Positions 53,172-62,957 of a DNA stretch of 64,000 bases are shown in pieces. The DNA lies in contig VIRH01000095.1 in assembly GCA_008107755.1 (NCBI GenBank), positions 62,001-126,000 on the forward strand, in the 5' to 3' direction. Within the stretch, counting starts at the first letter, position 1, and every line of letters begins with the position of its first letter. The stretch comes from Rhodobacterales bacterium. Its GTDB lineage: Bacteria > Pseudomonadota > Alphaproteobacteria > Rhizobiales > Stappiaceae. The position numbers were made by a program, and so were the translations under genes. The notes beneath the pieces are model-generated. The model saw only the letters and a list, made by a program, of their open reading frames with translations. It ran no database searches and was not told the DNA's origin.

Positions 53172-53591
53172 TCAGACGGTCCGGTGACGTGCGATAGCAC
53201 CGCGTTCGATGGCGGCGACCGTCAGCTTGTCGAGGCCGAACCGGTCACGCAGAAGCTGAAGGATGCGGAGCTCTTCCTTTTCCACGTGAAGGTCCGCGGC
53301 CGCAACTTCGACCGCAAGCGCATAAGCCGTGTCGTAGAGTTTGGGCGGCAGGACGTCGCGCACCAGTTCCAGAACCAGCTGCAGTCCGTTGTCTTCCTGC
53401 AGGATGTCGCCGCAGCGCTGGGCCGCCGGGATAATCCGGTTGTCGTCGTAGCCGTCGAAAACCGGCAGCATCTTGATCATGTCGCCGATCGTGGCCAGCT
53501 CATTGTCGGTCATGGATGCATCCGACGCGGATACGACCACCATGACGTAGATGAGGGCTTCCTGAACGGTGATCGGCTTGTTTGTTGGCAC
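53172..53591 (-). CDS. TerB-family protein
   Basis: 139-residue helical protein resembling tellurite-resistance TerB-like domains: ALIYVMVVVSASDASMTDNE with the DASMTDNEL metal-binding-type helix start, and AVEVAAADLHVEKEELRIL, a second copy of the same D-x-x-x-x-x-E pattern. TerB-like proteins bind metals at membranes; no ter cluster surrounds it, so tellurite resistance should not be assumed. The start is GTG 53591 after GGGAG. Co-orientation with lysS is divergent. Confidence 0.82.
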   Translation of the reverse strand: MPTNKPITVQEALIYVMVVVSASDASMTDNELATIGDMIKMLPVFDGYDDNRIIPAAQRCGDILQEDNGLQLVLELVRDVLPPKLYDTAYALAVEVAAADLHVEKEELRILQLLRDRFGLDKLTVAAIERGAIARHRTV

Positions 53592-53788
53592 TGTCTCTTA
53601 CTCCCGTGGTCCCGATTTGAGCCCGATGTAAAGCGTCGCTGCCAAAGCTTCAAGTCACGGCTTTGCGACATTTGATTGACTGTGACTGCACGCTTTTCTA
53701 GTGTCGCGCCGCAGCTTCCGGCCGGACGATAGCGGACGTTCCCGAAGCTGTCCTTAATCCAACCAGAACAATAGAACGATTTTCAAAC

Positions 53789-55447
53789 ATGACCGACCGA
53801 TCCCTGCCCTCGCTGGACCTTTCGCAAGACTTTGTCGAGGCGGCCGCCAAATCCAAGGCCTGGCCGTTCGAGGAAGCGCGAAAACTGGTCAAACGCATCG
53901 GCAAGCGCGATCCGGAAAAACCGGTACTGTTCGAAACCGGCTACGGTCCGTCGGGGCTGCCGCATATCGGCACCTTCGGCGAAGTGCTGCGCACGACCAT
54001 GGTGCGGACCGCCTTCCGTCTTCTGACCGAAGACAAGATCCCGACGCGGCTGCTGTGCTTCTCCGACGATATGGACGGCATGCGCAAGATTCCTGAGAAC
54101 GTACCGGATCGCGCGGCGCTCGAGCCATTTCTGCAGATGCCGCTGTCATCGGTGCCGAACCCCTTCGGCGGCGATTTCGAGAGCTTTGCCGCCCATAACA
54201 ACGCCATGCTGCGCCGGTTCCTGGATACGTTCGGCTTCGAATACGAATTCGCCAGCGCGACCGAATATTACAAGTCCGGGAAATTTGACGAGGTGCTGGT
54301 CCGCGCGACCGAGAAGTACCAGAAGATCATGGATGTGATGCTGCCGACGCTGGGGGCGGAACGTCAGGCGACCTATTCGCCGTTCCTGCCGATCTCGCCG
54401 ACCTCTGGCCGTGTCCTCTACGTGCCGATGAAGGACGTGAACCCGAAGGACGGGACGATCACCTTTGACGACGAAACCGGCGAAGAGATCACCATGTCGG
54501 TCACAGGCGGCAAGGTGAAGCTGCAGTGGAAGCCGGATTTCGGCATGCGCTGGGCCGCGCTCGACGTCGATTTCGAGATGTTCGGCAAGGATCACATGAC
54601 CAACGCGCCGATCTACGACAAGATCTGCAACATTCTGGGCGGCAAGGCGCCGGAGCATTTCGTCTACGAACTCTTCCTCGACGAAAACGGCGAGAAGATC
54701 TCCAAGTCGAAGGGCAACGGGCTGACCATTGACGAATGGCTGACCTATGCCTCGCCGGAAAGCCTGGCGCTCTACAATTACCAGAAGCCCAAATCCGCGA
54801 AGAAGCTCTATTTCGACGTCATCCCCCGCGCGGTGGACGAGTATTACACCTTCGTCCAGAAGTACGATCAGATGCCGGTCGAGCAGAAGCTGCAGAACCC
54901 GGCGTGGCATATCCATTCGGGCGATATCCCGAAAATCGATATGCCGGTGTCCTTCGCCATGCTGCTCAATCTGGTGTCCGCATCGAACGCCGAAAACAAG
55001 GCCGTGCTGTGGGCGTTCATTTCCCGCTACGCACCGGGCGTGACCGCCGAAACCCACCCGCATCTGGATGCGCTGGTCGGCTACGCGATCCGCTACTTCG
55101 ACGACTTCGTCAAGCCGAACAAGTCGTTCAAGACTCCGGACGACGTGGAGCGCGCGGCGCTGGAAGCACTGGATGCGAAACTCGGCAAGCTGCCTGCGGA
55201 TGCGGACGGTGCCACCATCCAGGACGTGGTGCTGGACGTCGCCCGCTCCATCGAGCGCTACCAGGATCAGTCCAAGAAGGGCCCAGACGGTGGCCCCGGC
55301 GTTTCGGTTGCCTGGTTCTCGGCGCTCTACCAACTGCTGCTCGGCCAGGAAAAAGGTCCGCGCTTCGGGTCCTTTGTCGCGCTCTACGGGATTTCAGAGA
55401 CCCGCGACATGATCAGCAAGGCGCTGGCGGGACAGCTCGCAGCTTAA
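53789..55447 (+). CDS. lysS: Lysyl-tRNA synthetase, class I
   Basis: 552-residue synthetase charging tRNA-Lys. The class I signatures are GPSGLPHIG (HIGH) near residue 60 and [10 protein letters not shown] (KMSKS) near 300, with a C-terminal helical anticodon-binding domain. Most bacteria use the unrelated class II enzyme; the class I form is typical of archaea and alphaproteobacteria, which supports the lineage call. Promoter and start region are AT-rich; no T-box or other leader is seen. Confidence 0.94.
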   Translation: MTDRSLPSLDLSQDFVEAAAKSKAWPFEEARKLVKRIGKRDPEKPVLFETGYGPSGLPHIGTFGEVLRTTMVRTAFRLLTEDKIPTRLLCFSDDMDGMRKIPENVPDRAALEPFLQMPLSSVPNPFGGDFESFAAHNNAMLRRFLDTFGFEYEFASATEYYKSGKFDEVLVRATEKYQKIMDVMLPTLGAERQATYSPFLPISPTSGRVLYVPMKDVNPKDGTITFDDETGEEITMSVTGGKVKLQWKPDFGMRWAALDVDFEMFGKDHMTNAPIYDKICNILGGKAPEHFVYELFLDENGEKISKSKGNGLTIDEWLTYASPESLALYNYQKPKSAKKLYFDVIPRAVDEYYTFVQKYDQMPVEQKLQNPAWHIHSGDIPKIDMPVSFAMLLNLVSASNAENKAVLWAFISRYAPGVTAETHPHLDALVGYAIRYFDDFVKPNKSFKTPDDVERAALEALDAKLGKLPADADGATIQDVVLDVARSIERYQDQSKKGPDGGPGVSVAWFSALYQLLLGQEKGPRFGSFVALYGISETRDMISKALAGQLAA

Positions 55448-55594
55448 GGTCAGCCGCATGAAACTGGCAGGGGCGGGGCGACAAGCTCCGCCTTTGGGAC
55501 ATGAATGTCCTGCCGCCCCGAAAGGCGCTGCAGAGACGCGGAAACTCTAGCCCGCAATCCGGTCCTTGTCCGCCGGTTCGCGAAGACCACTGGT

Positions 55595-56479
55595 CTATTG
55601 ATTTGGAACGAGGGTCGCAGCGCCGCTGTCGCTTCCGACAAGATCCTGACCGGCAAGGCCGGGGGCAGCGCTCTGGCTCCACTCGACCACTTCCTGGGTC
55701 AGATTTTCCAGGTCCGGCAGGGCGGAGACGCCGGAATCGTCAAAGCCGCTGTCCGGCAGGTCCGTGACCCATTCGTCCTGCCATTGGCCTGCTTTGGCCT
55801 CCTTGGCCTTGAGCGCAAGTTCCTGAAAATGCTGCGGCGCGTCGGCGGCCGGGGTCGCCCAGCCGTAACGGACAAGGCGTGCGCTCAAGTCGATCTGGCC
55901 GCGTCGGCAGCTCGCGACAATCTCCTGAGGGCCGATTTCCTGCTGTTTGACACAGTCGAGCCGGAGCTGCCGCACCAGCCCGCGCAGGAACGTCCGGGCC
56001 CGCATGCCACATGGCCAGTCGGTGCCGCTGCGGGTCTTGCAGGTCGCCTCCGGCGCAAGGCCGGTGATGTTGGCGAGGGTCACTTTCATGCGCCCGGACC
56101 TGATATGGCCGCTGTCGATAATTTCGACGCGGAACAGTTCGAGGGGGCCGTCCGGAACGGGCTCGACCGGCGGGTTCTTCAGTTCCTGATACCGTTTGGA
56201 CGGCTCGATCCGCTTCAGGAAGCCGCTGACCCGTGGCGCGCTGACACCCTCCGGAGAGACATTTCGGATCTGGTCGGGACGGGGGGCGGCAATGACTGAG
56301 GCGACCGGCTCGGCGTCTGCGGTTTGCTGCGCCTCAGCTACAGGCTCTGCCTGATGCGGCGCCGTGTCGCCCGCGCGTCCTTCAGGCAACGCCGGTGGCT
56401 CTACGAGCAGCAGAAAGGCCAGCATTCCTCCGCCTGCAGCCAGCAAGATGGCAGGGACTATGAAGGACCGAAACGTCAT
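55595..56479 (-). CDS. Thermonuclease-like (SNase-fold) envelope protein
   Basis: 294-residue protein with an N-terminal membrane anchor or signal (about residues 5-27), an Ala/Glu/Pro-rich stretch (about 30-100), and an SNase-like domain (about 100-240) including VEIIDSGHIRSGRMKVTLANI, CGMRARTFLRGLVRQ, ARLVRYGWATPA and a final KAKEAKAGQW motif. The DCVKQ-type Cys pairs suggest a periplasmic location. Some catalytic Arg/Glu positions of staphylococcal nuclease are hard to align, so nuclease activity is unproven. ATG 56479 is chosen for the signal peptide. Confidence 0.75.
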   Translation of the reverse strand: MTFRSFIVPAILLAAGGGMLAFLLLVEPPALPEGRAGDTAPHQAEPVAEAQQTADAEPVASVIAAPRPDQIRNVSPEGVSAPRVSGFLKRIEPSKRYQELKNPPVEPVPDGPLELFRVEIIDSGHIRSGRMKVTLANITGLAPEATCKTRSGTDWPCGMRARTFLRGLVRQLRLDCVKQQEIGPQEIVASCRRGQIDLSARLVRYGWATPAADAPQHFQELALKAKEAKAGQWQDEWVTDLPDSGFDDSGVSALPDLENLTQEVVEWSQSAAPGLAGQDLVGSDSGAATLVPNQ

Positions 56480-56679
56480 TTTCGGAGGACTCGCTGCTAC
56501 CAAAGACGGAGTTATCCGGTCTAACTGCCATAAATCACCGATGCCTGCAAAGTTTTGCACCAAAGCGGACGACGCTTCGGCCGGGGCGGCTTGTGAGCGA
56601 CGGCCCGTTTGATTAGTGTCCGAGCCGATTCAAGGCCGCCCGACCCGTGAAGCGGCACGTCTGGAAAAGTTCTGCAGTC

Positions 56680-57024
56680 ATGACCCTGATATTCAAGATC
56701 GTTCCCCGCGCCATGTGGCAGGAGGCAATAGAAGCCGGTGAGTTCAAGGGAGCCCCGGTGGACCTCGCCGACGGCTTCATCCATTTCTCCGATGCAGGGC
56801 AGGTGAGGGAAACCGCCGGCAAGCATTTCGCCGGACAGGCGGACCTGCTTCTGGCGGCCTTTGATGCGGAAAGTTTCGGCGAAGCGCTCAAGTGGGAAGT
56901 CTCGCGCGGTGGTGCTTTTTTCCCGCATCTTTATGCGGTTCTCGACCCGAAGAGTGCGCTGTGGGTGAAGGACCTTCCACTCGGTGATGATGGGCAGCAT
57001 GTGTTTCCGGAGCTTGATCGATGA
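56680..57024 (+). CDS. DUF952 domain-containing protein
   Basis: 114-residue protein matching DUF952 throughout: LIFKIVPRAMWQEAIEAGEF, the DLADGFIHFSDAGQ signature, ETAGKHFAGQADLLLAAFD and FPHLYAVLD. No function is established. ATG 56680 is preferred to 56647 because the family begins at the KI/W strand. Its stop overlaps the pyrD start by four bases, so it is coupled to pyrD. Confidence 0.85.
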   Translation: MTLIFKIVPRAMWQEAIEAGEFKGAPVDLADGFIHFSDAGQVRETAGKHFAGQADLLLAAFDAESFGEALKWEVSRGGAFFPHLYAVLDPKSALWVKDLPLGDDGQHVFPELDR

Positions 57025-58115
57025 CCTTGCCCTGGCTGGAAAACCTGGCGCTCAAAGGCCTTCGGGTGCTTGATGCGGAAACGGCGCATCGTGCCACCAT
57101 CACCGCACTCAAGAGCGGGCTTGCACCCTCGGTGCGGTTGCCCGACGATCCCCGTCTCGGTGTCAAACTCTGGGATCTCGGCTTTCCCAATCCGCTCGGC
57201 ATGGCTGCCGGCTTCGACAAGGACGGGGAAGTGCCGGACGCGCTGCTTCGTCTGGGCTTCGGCTATACCGAGGTGGGATCGGTCACGCCGCGACCTCAGC
57301 CTGGTAATCCACGCCCGCGCGTCTTCCGCCTTCCCGATGACGAGGGCGTCATCAATCGCTACGGCTTCAACAACCAGGGTCACGCCGCCCTCCGCCAACG
57401 CCTGATGTCGCGGCCGAGGCTCTCCGGCATCGTCGGAATCAATGTCGGGGCTAACAAGGATGCGAGCGACCGGGTAGCCGATTACGTGGCCGGCATCCAT
57501 GAATTCGCGGACATCGCTTCCTATTTCACCGTCAACATTTCCTCGCCAAACACGCCTGGCCTGCGTGACCTGCAGGCACGCTCTGCACTCGCCGAACTGC
57601 TGACGGGCGTGATTTCCGCCCGGGACGACTGCACGCAGAAATGCGGTCGGCACGTACCGGTTCTGCTCAAGATCGCGCCGGACGTTGCCGAGGCGGATCT
57701 CCAGGACATCGTCGAGGAAGTTCTGGCCAAGAATGTCGAAGGGCTGATCGTCTCCAACACCACCATTTCCCGGGACGGCCTGAGCGGCCGCGGGCCGACG
57801 CAGGAGGCGGGTGGGCTGTCCGGACGTCCGCTGTTTCGAAAGTCGACCATCATGCTGGCAAAGACCCGGAAGCTCGCCGGGCCGGACCTGCCGATCATCG
57901 GCGTCGGCGGCATCGACAGCGCCGAAACCGCCTGGGTCAAGATCACGGCAGGCGCGGATCTGCTCCAGCTCTACAGCTCCATGGTTTTCAAGGGACCCGG
58001 CCTCGTGCGCGACATTCTGGCAGGGCTTTCGGCGAAGCTGGACGCCGAAGGACTGGGCTCTCTGCGCGAGGCTCGCGATGCCAACGTCGAGGCCTGGGCG
58101 TCGGAGACGGCCTGA
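57021..58115 (+). CDS. pyrD: Dihydroorotate dehydrogenase (quinone), class 2
   Basis: Membrane-associated FMN enzyme of pyrimidine synthesis that oxidises dihydroorotate using quinone; 364 residues, class 2 length. Landmarks are GFPNPLGMAAGFDKDGE, FGYTEVGSVTPRPQPGNP, RYGFNNQGH, the catalytic-Ser segment YFTVNISSPNTPGLRDLQ, KIAPDV, SNTTISRDGL and GVGGIDSAETAW. The N-terminal amphipathic helix needed for membrane contact is present. ATGA overlap with the DUF952 gene. Confidence 0.95.
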   Translation: MTLPWLENLALKGLRVLDAETAHRATITALKSGLAPSVRLPDDPRLGVKLWDLGFPNPLGMAAGFDKDGEVPDALLRLGFGYTEVGSVTPRPQPGNPRPRVFRLPDDEGVINRYGFNNQGHAALRQRLMSRPRLSGIVGINVGANKDASDRVADYVAGIHEFADIASYFTVNISSPNTPGLRDLQARSALAELLTGVISARDDCTQKCGRHVPVLLKIAPDVAEADLQDIVEEVLAKNVEGLIVSNTTISRDGLSGRGPTQEAGGLSGRPLFRKSTIMLAKTRKLAGPDLPIIGVGGIDSAETAWVKITAGADLLQLYSSMVFKGPGLVRDILAGLSAKLDAEGLGSLREARDANVEAWASETA

Positions 58116-58136
58116 CGCCGGGCGACCGGATCTCGA

Positions 58137-59501
58137 TCAGGACGTGGCAGGGGCCTCGGGGAAAGTTTCCGCCGTCTTTTTCCGGCAGGAAATCAGCAGC
58201 GTGATGCCCCTGATGCCAAGAAACAGGATGAGCGAGATCCAGAGCCCGTGGTTTCCCAGAACCGGGAACAGCAGGTAGTAGGCGCAGATATAGAGCGCCA
58301 GCGACAGCAGCATCATGTTGCGCATCGTTGACGACCACGTCGCGCCGATGAAGACCCCGTCCATCTGGAAGGCCAGCACGCCGAAGAGCGGCGCAAGGAT
58401 GGCCCAGACGAGATAGATGCTGGCCTGATCGCGCACCTCCGGCGCCGTCGTCATGAAGTCGATGAGGGCCGGGCCGGTCAGGAAGAAGATCAAGGCGAGG
58501 CCGCCGGACAGGACGAAGCTCCAGAGGGCGGTCAGTTTCAGGGTTCTTTCGAAGGCGGGCCGGTAGCGCGCGCCGACTGCGCGTCCGGCAAGCTGTTCTG
58601 CTGCCGTCGCCAGCCCATCGAGGAAATAACCCGAGACGACAACGAATTTTTCCAGCACCGCATTCGCCGCCAGCACCGCATCTCCCTGGTCCGCCGACCG
58701 GGCCATGAAGAAGGCATAGGCATAAAGCAGGGCGAACGACCGGATCATGATGTCCCGGTTCATCGCCATCATCCGCAGGATCAGGCGACGGTCGAAGACG
58801 ACAGAAAGCTTCGGCCAGGAGCCGCGCTTGACGCTTGCAAGCACCAGGATGACGCCAAGGGTGGTCGCGGAAACTTCACTCAGCAACGTGGCTAGCGCGG
58901 CGCCTTCGACGCTCCAGTCCAGCCCGATGACGAACCAGACGCTCAGGACGATGTTGATCCCGTTGAGGAAAAGCTGGAGGGCAAGTCCGGTCGTTGCGCG
59001 TCCAAGCCCGATGAACCAGCCGAGAATGGCATAATTCGCCAGCAGGAACGGCGCGCTGTAGACGCGCACGTCGAAGTAGCGCGTCGTGGCGCTTTGGACA
59101 TCGGCGCTGCCGCCGAGAAACCACAGGGCGGCCTCGCGGACAGGAACCTGGAAGGCGATCACAATGAGACCGCCGAGCGTCGCCAGAACCAGCGCCCGCA
59201 GGAGTGTCGCGTTCATCTCCTCCTCGTCGCTCGCGCCGAGGGCCTGGGCCGTCAGGCCGGTGGTGCCGGAGCGCAGGAAGTTGAACGAGGTGAAGACAAG
59301 GTCGAACATGAGCCCGCCCATGGCGATGCCGCCAAGAAGCGCCGCGTCACCCAGCCGCCCGATGACCGCCATGTCGACGACACCGAGCAGAGGTGTCGAA
59401 AGGTAGCCAAGCGTCATCGGAATGGCTATGGCCAGAACGGAGCGATGCGTGACCGAAAAGCCGCGATTGTACGGATTGGCGACGGGAGAGGCGTTGGACA
59501 T
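58137..59501 (-). CDS. MATE-family multidrug efflux transporter
   Basis: 454-residue exporter with twelve predicted helices in two MatE repeats (about 20-180 and 245-410). Seen are PMTLGYLSTPLLGVVDMAVIG, GTTGLTAQALG and FFMARSADQGDAVLAANAVL with GLATAAEQLAGRAVGA, typical for the DinF-like branch. Substrate unknown, driven by Na+ or H+. It converges with pyrD (21-base gap). Confidence 0.9.
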   Translation of the reverse strand: MSNASPVANPYNRGFSVTHRSVLAIAIPMTLGYLSTPLLGVVDMAVIGRLGDAALLGGIAMGGLMFDLVFTSFNFLRSGTTGLTAQALGASDEEEMNATLLRALVLATLGGLIVIAFQVPVREAALWFLGGSADVQSATTRYFDVRVYSAPFLLANYAILGWFIGLGRATTGLALQLFLNGINIVLSVWFVIGLDWSVEGAALATLLSEVSATTLGVILVLASVKRGSWPKLSVVFDRRLILRMMAMNRDIMIRSFALLYAYAFFMARSADQGDAVLAANAVLEKFVVVSGYFLDGLATAAEQLAGRAVGARYRPAFERTLKLTALWSFVLSGGLALIFFLTGPALIDFMTTAPEVRDQASIYLVWAILAPLFGVLAFQMDGVFIGATWSSTMRNMMLLSLALYICAYYLLFPVLGNHGLWISLILFLGIRGITLLISCRKKTAETFPEAPATS

Positions 59502-59924
59502 TGGGGGCTCATGTTGGAGGGTAGCTCTTCTTGTCTGCCCTGACCCTACACGTCAATGCTTTTCCTGGTCGGCAAGTATCCGCCGGGCTGCTCCGGCTAC
59601 GTCTCGGTCACGATGGAGCAGGTGCAGGAGGCGGTTGACTGGTGTTACGAGAACGGCATCCAGATTATCACCCACACCAACGGCGAAGGCGCGTCGGACA
59701 TGCTGATCGCGGCGATCTTGTTCCTTCGCACGTTCCCTTCGGCGGCAGCAAGCCGGAGGCACTGCACGCATGTCTGGGCGCTATGGATGAAGGTATGAGC
59801 CGCATGGGAGATTGATCCGCCCCGGGCGGTCGCCCCGGCTGTTCCGGGTCATTTCGCGATTTTCCTGCGGCTTCGTTGTCACTTGGGAGTCCACACGCTC
59901 GCCGACTGCCCTATATTGCGAGCG
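59502..59924. other. Gap containing an amidohydrolase remnant
   Basis: No intact gene between the MATE exporter (minus) and the second HDAC-like gene (plus). Except for the pseudogene piece described separately, nothing coding or structural was recognised. Confidence 0.5.
59556..59717 (+). pseudogene. Fragment of a YtcJ-like amidohydrolase
   Basis: About 54 residues read like the interior of YtcJ-type metal-dependent amidohydrolases (normally 530-600 residues): GKYPPGCSGYVSVTMEQVQ, EAVDWCYENGIQIITHTNG and ASDMLIAAI, including the H-x-N-G metal-site motif. The frame then drifts into non-homologous residues and the rest of the gene is missing on both sides. It is the residue of a deletion or failed transfer. 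Confidence 0.65.
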
Positions 59925-60968
59925 ATGACGCTGCCACTGGTTCACCATCCTGCCTATTGTGCCGAGCTGCCTGCCAACCATCGCTTTCCGATGGACAAGT
60001 TCAAAGCCGTGGCAGACCTGATCCGAAGCGAAGACCTCATGGATGGCAGCGCCTTCTTCCGTCCGCGCGCAGCGCCTTTCGAGTGGGTCGCGCTGGCGCA
60101 TGATCCGGCCTATGTCGATCAGGTGTTCAGCGCCGAAGTGCCGCACAAGATCGCTCGGGAAATCGGGTTCCCGATGCGAGAGGACATTGCGCTACGCGCC
60201 CGCTGCGCCACCGGGGGTACGGTTCTGACAGGCTATCTCGCCCTGGAACATGGCCTTGCCTGCAACACGGCCGGCGGCAGCCACCACGCCCGCAGGGCGC
60301 ATGGTGCCGGCTTCTGCGTCTTCAACGATGTTGCCGTTGCGCTGCGCGTCATGCAGGCCGACGGGGCCATCGGCAAGGCGCTGGTGATAGACCTTGACGT
60401 GCACCAGGGCGACGGTACCGCGGACATCTTTCAGGGTGACCCTGACATCTTCACCTTTTCCATGCATTCGCAGAAGAACTATCCGGTCCGCAAGATACCC
60501 TCGCATCTCGACATCGCCCTTGCGGACGACACGGGAGATGCCGCGTATCTTCAGGAACTGAAGCGCATCCTGCCCGAGCTTCTGGCGCTTAAGGATTGGG
60601 ACATCGTTTTCTATAATGCCGGCGTCGACCCCTATGAGCACGACCGGCTGGGGCGCCTTTCCCTGTCCCGCGCCGGGCTGCATCTGCGCGACCTGCACGT
60701 GATCGGCGCGGTACGGGAGGCCGGCATTCCGCTGGCGGGCGTTCTTGGAGGCGGCTATTCGACAGATATCGATGAACTGGCCGATCGCCACCTTTCGCTG
60801 CATCGGAGCGCGAGAACCGTCTTCGGCATGGATCGAACGGCAGCACGTCCGCTCCCTGTTCTTGAGTCGCAACGCGTTGACTGCCTTTCACCGACGCTTC
60901 CGCCAGAGGACGACCCGTCTAGTGACGAGGTGACGGAGATTGAACCGGTGTCAGACCAGTATGTCTGA
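59925..60968 (+). CDS. Histone deacetylase family protein (class IV-like)
   Basis: 347-residue zinc hydrolase, paralogous to the protein at 766-1695 but of the HDAC11-like branch. Present are the catalytic His pair in AGGSHHARRAHGAGFCVFND, the metal ligands in DLDVHQGDGTADIF, the third ligand Asp in YNAGVDPYEHDRLG and the active-site GGGYSTD. A C-terminal tail of about 35 residues is unconserved and acidic. ATG 59925 fits the family start HHPAYCAELP. Its end overlaps the convergent coiled-coil gene by 18 bases. Confidence 0.87.
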   Translation: MTLPLVHHPAYCAELPANHRFPMDKFKAVADLIRSEDLMDGSAFFRPRAAPFEWVALAHDPAYVDQVFSAEVPHKIAREIGFPMREDIALRARCATGGTVLTGYLALEHGLACNTAGGSHHARRAHGAGFCVFNDVAVALRVMQADGAIGKALVIDLDVHQGDGTADIFQGDPDIFTFSMHSQKNYPVRKIPSHLDIALADDTGDAAYLQELKRILPELLALKDWDIVFYNAGVDPYEHDRLGRLSLSRAGLHLRDLHVIGAVREAGIPLAGVLGGGYSTDIDELADRHLSLHRSARTVFGMDRTAARPLPVLESQRVDCLSPTLPPEDDPSSDEVTEIEPVSDQYV

Positions 60969-62036
60969 GACGGGGGCAGAAAAAGCTGCGGCAGCTATCG
61001 TCGTCGCCGGAAGCGTCGTGGTGGCGGAATAGGTCGCCGTTCCTGTCGCGGATCCGACGTCTTGGGAAGTTGGTCCAGAAGCGGGCTGGATTTCGAAGCG
61101 GTTCAATTCGCGTTCGGCGTCCTGCAGGTTCCTGGCGACGGCCTTGTAGTCCTCGTTGGACTTCCGGTCGTCTTCGTCCTCTTCCGCCTTGGATTTCAGC
61201 TGCTTCGCCAGTTGTTTGATGTCCCTTGCGAGCTTGCGAAGAACGTCGCGTTCCTGGTCGAGTGCAGCCTGTCTGCCTGCCTTTTCCGCCCGGTCGTTGT
61301 CGCGTTTCTGTTCCGTGTAGCTCTGAATGGCGGACGTCAGGTCCGCTTTCCAGCTGGCGGTATCCTTTGTGTCTCGAGCATCCTCTTCAGGCTGCTCCTC
61401 GCCCGGGACGCCTGTCTGGTTGTCATCTTGCGAACTGCCGGTGGTACCCGTATCGGAAAGGGCGCTGGCGGCTGGTGCGCCGTTAGCCGTCGCGGCGGGG
61501 TCTTCTGACAACGCGCTGGTTGCCGCAACGGTGGACACCTCTCCGCCCGGGGACGTCTCGCCGGCATTGACGATGCCGCTTACGCCCGCGCCGGAATTTG
61601 CCATGGCCGCGGCACCTCCGGTCCCTCCGGCTGCTGCGCTCGATGCATTTCCAAGGTCCTTGGCAGCGGCCTTGAATTCGCGGGAAATCTGCTTGAGCTC
61701 CTTGAGCATCCGCTTCGCCTGTTCCGGCGTGGCGAAACGAAGCATTTCCTTCAACTGTTCGATACGTTGCTTGAGCTTGCTGACCTTTTCAGACCGTGCG
61801 GAATCCCGGCTCTGCTCTGCCGATCGCGCAAGTTGGCTGCTGATTTCGACGGAATCCTTGAAGGTCTCGAAGAGGGAACGGGCTCTTTCTTCGTCCTCGC
61901 TACCCGGCGTGCCGGAAAGGGCTTTCGCCAGCGTTTCGGAGGCTTTCAGCAGAGTGGTTCCGTCGCGGGCGGCGCCGTTGGTACGGCCGAACGCATTCTG
62001 CTGGCTGGAAAGGATCGCAAAGGATGACACCGACAT
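60951..62036 (-). CDS. Coiled-coil protein of unknown function
   Basis: 361-residue hydrophilic protein without membrane segments or signal peptide. Two charged helical regions probably form coiled coils (about 75-125: KVSKLKQRIEQLKEMLRF and AKRMLKELKQISREFKAAAK; about 225-310: KRDNDRAEKAGRQAALDQE, LARDIKQLAKQLKSKAEEDE). They are joined by an Ala/Gly/Ser/Thr-rich linker (about 125-220). The N terminus MSVSSFAILSSQQNAFG and C-terminal Thr/Ala stretch are low-complexity. No family recognised. It overlaps the HDAC-like gene at its 3' end. Confidence 0.7.
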   Translation of the reverse strand: MSVSSFAILSSQQNAFGRTNGAARDGTTLLKASETLAKALSGTPGSEDEERARSLFETFKDSVEISSQLARSAEQSRDSARSEKVSKLKQRIEQLKEMLRFATPEQAKRMLKELKQISREFKAAAKDLGNASSAAAGGTGGAAAMANSGAGVSGIVNAGETSPGGEVSTVAATSALSEDPAATANGAPAASALSDTGTTGSSQDDNQTGVPGEEQPEEDARDTKDTASWKADLTSAIQSYTEQKRDNDRAEKAGRQAALDQERDVLRKLARDIKQLAKQLKSKAEEDEDDRKSNEDYKAVARNLQDAERELNRFEIQPASGPTSQDVGSATGTATYSATTTLPATTIAAAAFSAPVSDILV

Positions 62037-62131
62037 CGCCGCCTCGCTGGCATGGGGATTGTCAGTTTCACCAAGGTATGGTTAACGAAGCGTTAAATTC
62101 TCGCGTTGGTTGCGCCCTGATCCTGTCTACC

Positions 62132-62407
62132 CTACTTCTCGCGCCCCATGGACAGAAGGCGGGACAGAAGCCAGATGGGCACAACGACCATGGCACCGAT
62201 GACCAGATATTTGCCGAGCCGGCCGATCGCCTCGAATCCCATGTTCCAGAGCCGCTCGAAGAAGTCGACGACCAGGTGAATGAGGTCGAGAGGATCGAGG
62301 TTCAGTGCGGACAGGATGATGCCGACGACGAAAGACAGGAAAACCAGCCGCAGAAGGACCTGCGCAGGCGATCCACCAAGAAAACGGCTCAGGCCATTAT
62401 CGGACAT
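62132..62407 (-). CDS. DUF6460-like small membrane protein
   Basis: 91-residue protein with two hydrophobic helices (about 15-38 and 64-84). The pattern RFLGGSPAQVLLRLVFLSFVVG, then LDLIHLVVDFFERLWNMGFEAIGRLGKYLVIGAM (given here as the RLWNMGFEAIGRLGKYL core) resembles DUF6460 proteins of Rhizobiales, which have no known function. Assignment is from memory. Confidence 0.65.
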   Translation of the reverse strand: MSDNGLSRFLGGSPAQVLLRLVFLSFVVGIILSALNLDPLDLIHLVVDFFERLWNMGFEAIGRLGKYLVIGAMVVVPIWLLSRLLSMGREK

Positions 62408-62957
62408 TCATGTCTCCCGGACATCATCAAGAAAAAGACTACGACGAAGTTAGGAACAGTGGGCCGGGATTACAATGTGGCAGGTATGACATGCCAACAG
62501 AATGCCAAGTCATTAATTGTGGAAACGATGCTTAATTACAGGTGGTGGCGGAAATGGTAAAATTCCATTCGTCTCAAGCCAAAGACACCATGCCTTGCAA
62601 CGCATATGTATAGTTTCAGAAAAGCGAAAATAAACGTGAGGATTAAGACCAACTTTTCCGACGTTTCGTTTTTCCTTCGCTTCGCGTGCACAAGAACGGC
62701 CGGGCAGAGCCCCTACCATTGCCAAGGCTGCAAGATCTCGAGGCGGAACAGTCGTGGCGACCGGAAGAATTCCCACTAGTCCTTTCCGGACGTAGCGCAG
62801 GGAACGGATGTTATTGCGGACCAAGTCCCTCCGCAGACAGACGCTCCAATCTTCTGGCACGGCGCGGTCGCCCGATTTCCGCTGCCGTGCCCCCATTCTC
62901 CTGTTTCACTGGCGCGGTCGATGAAATTGGCATGGGTGCCGGGAATTCTCTGATAAT
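62408..62957. other. 550-base gap, nothing recognised
   Basis: Lies between the DUF6460-like gene and the AraC regulator, both on the minus strand. The left half is AT-rich. A minus-strand open frame around 62513-62896 has no family resemblance. No terminator with a T-run was found. Confidence 0.4.

Noticed and set aside
53172..53591. Tellurite resistance system
   Set aside because: Only a TerB-like protein is present; no terC, terD or terZ genes lie nearby.
62513..62896. Minus-strand ORF upstream of the DUF6460-like gene
   Set aside because: No recognisable domain, and its composition drifts through an AT-rich stretch.
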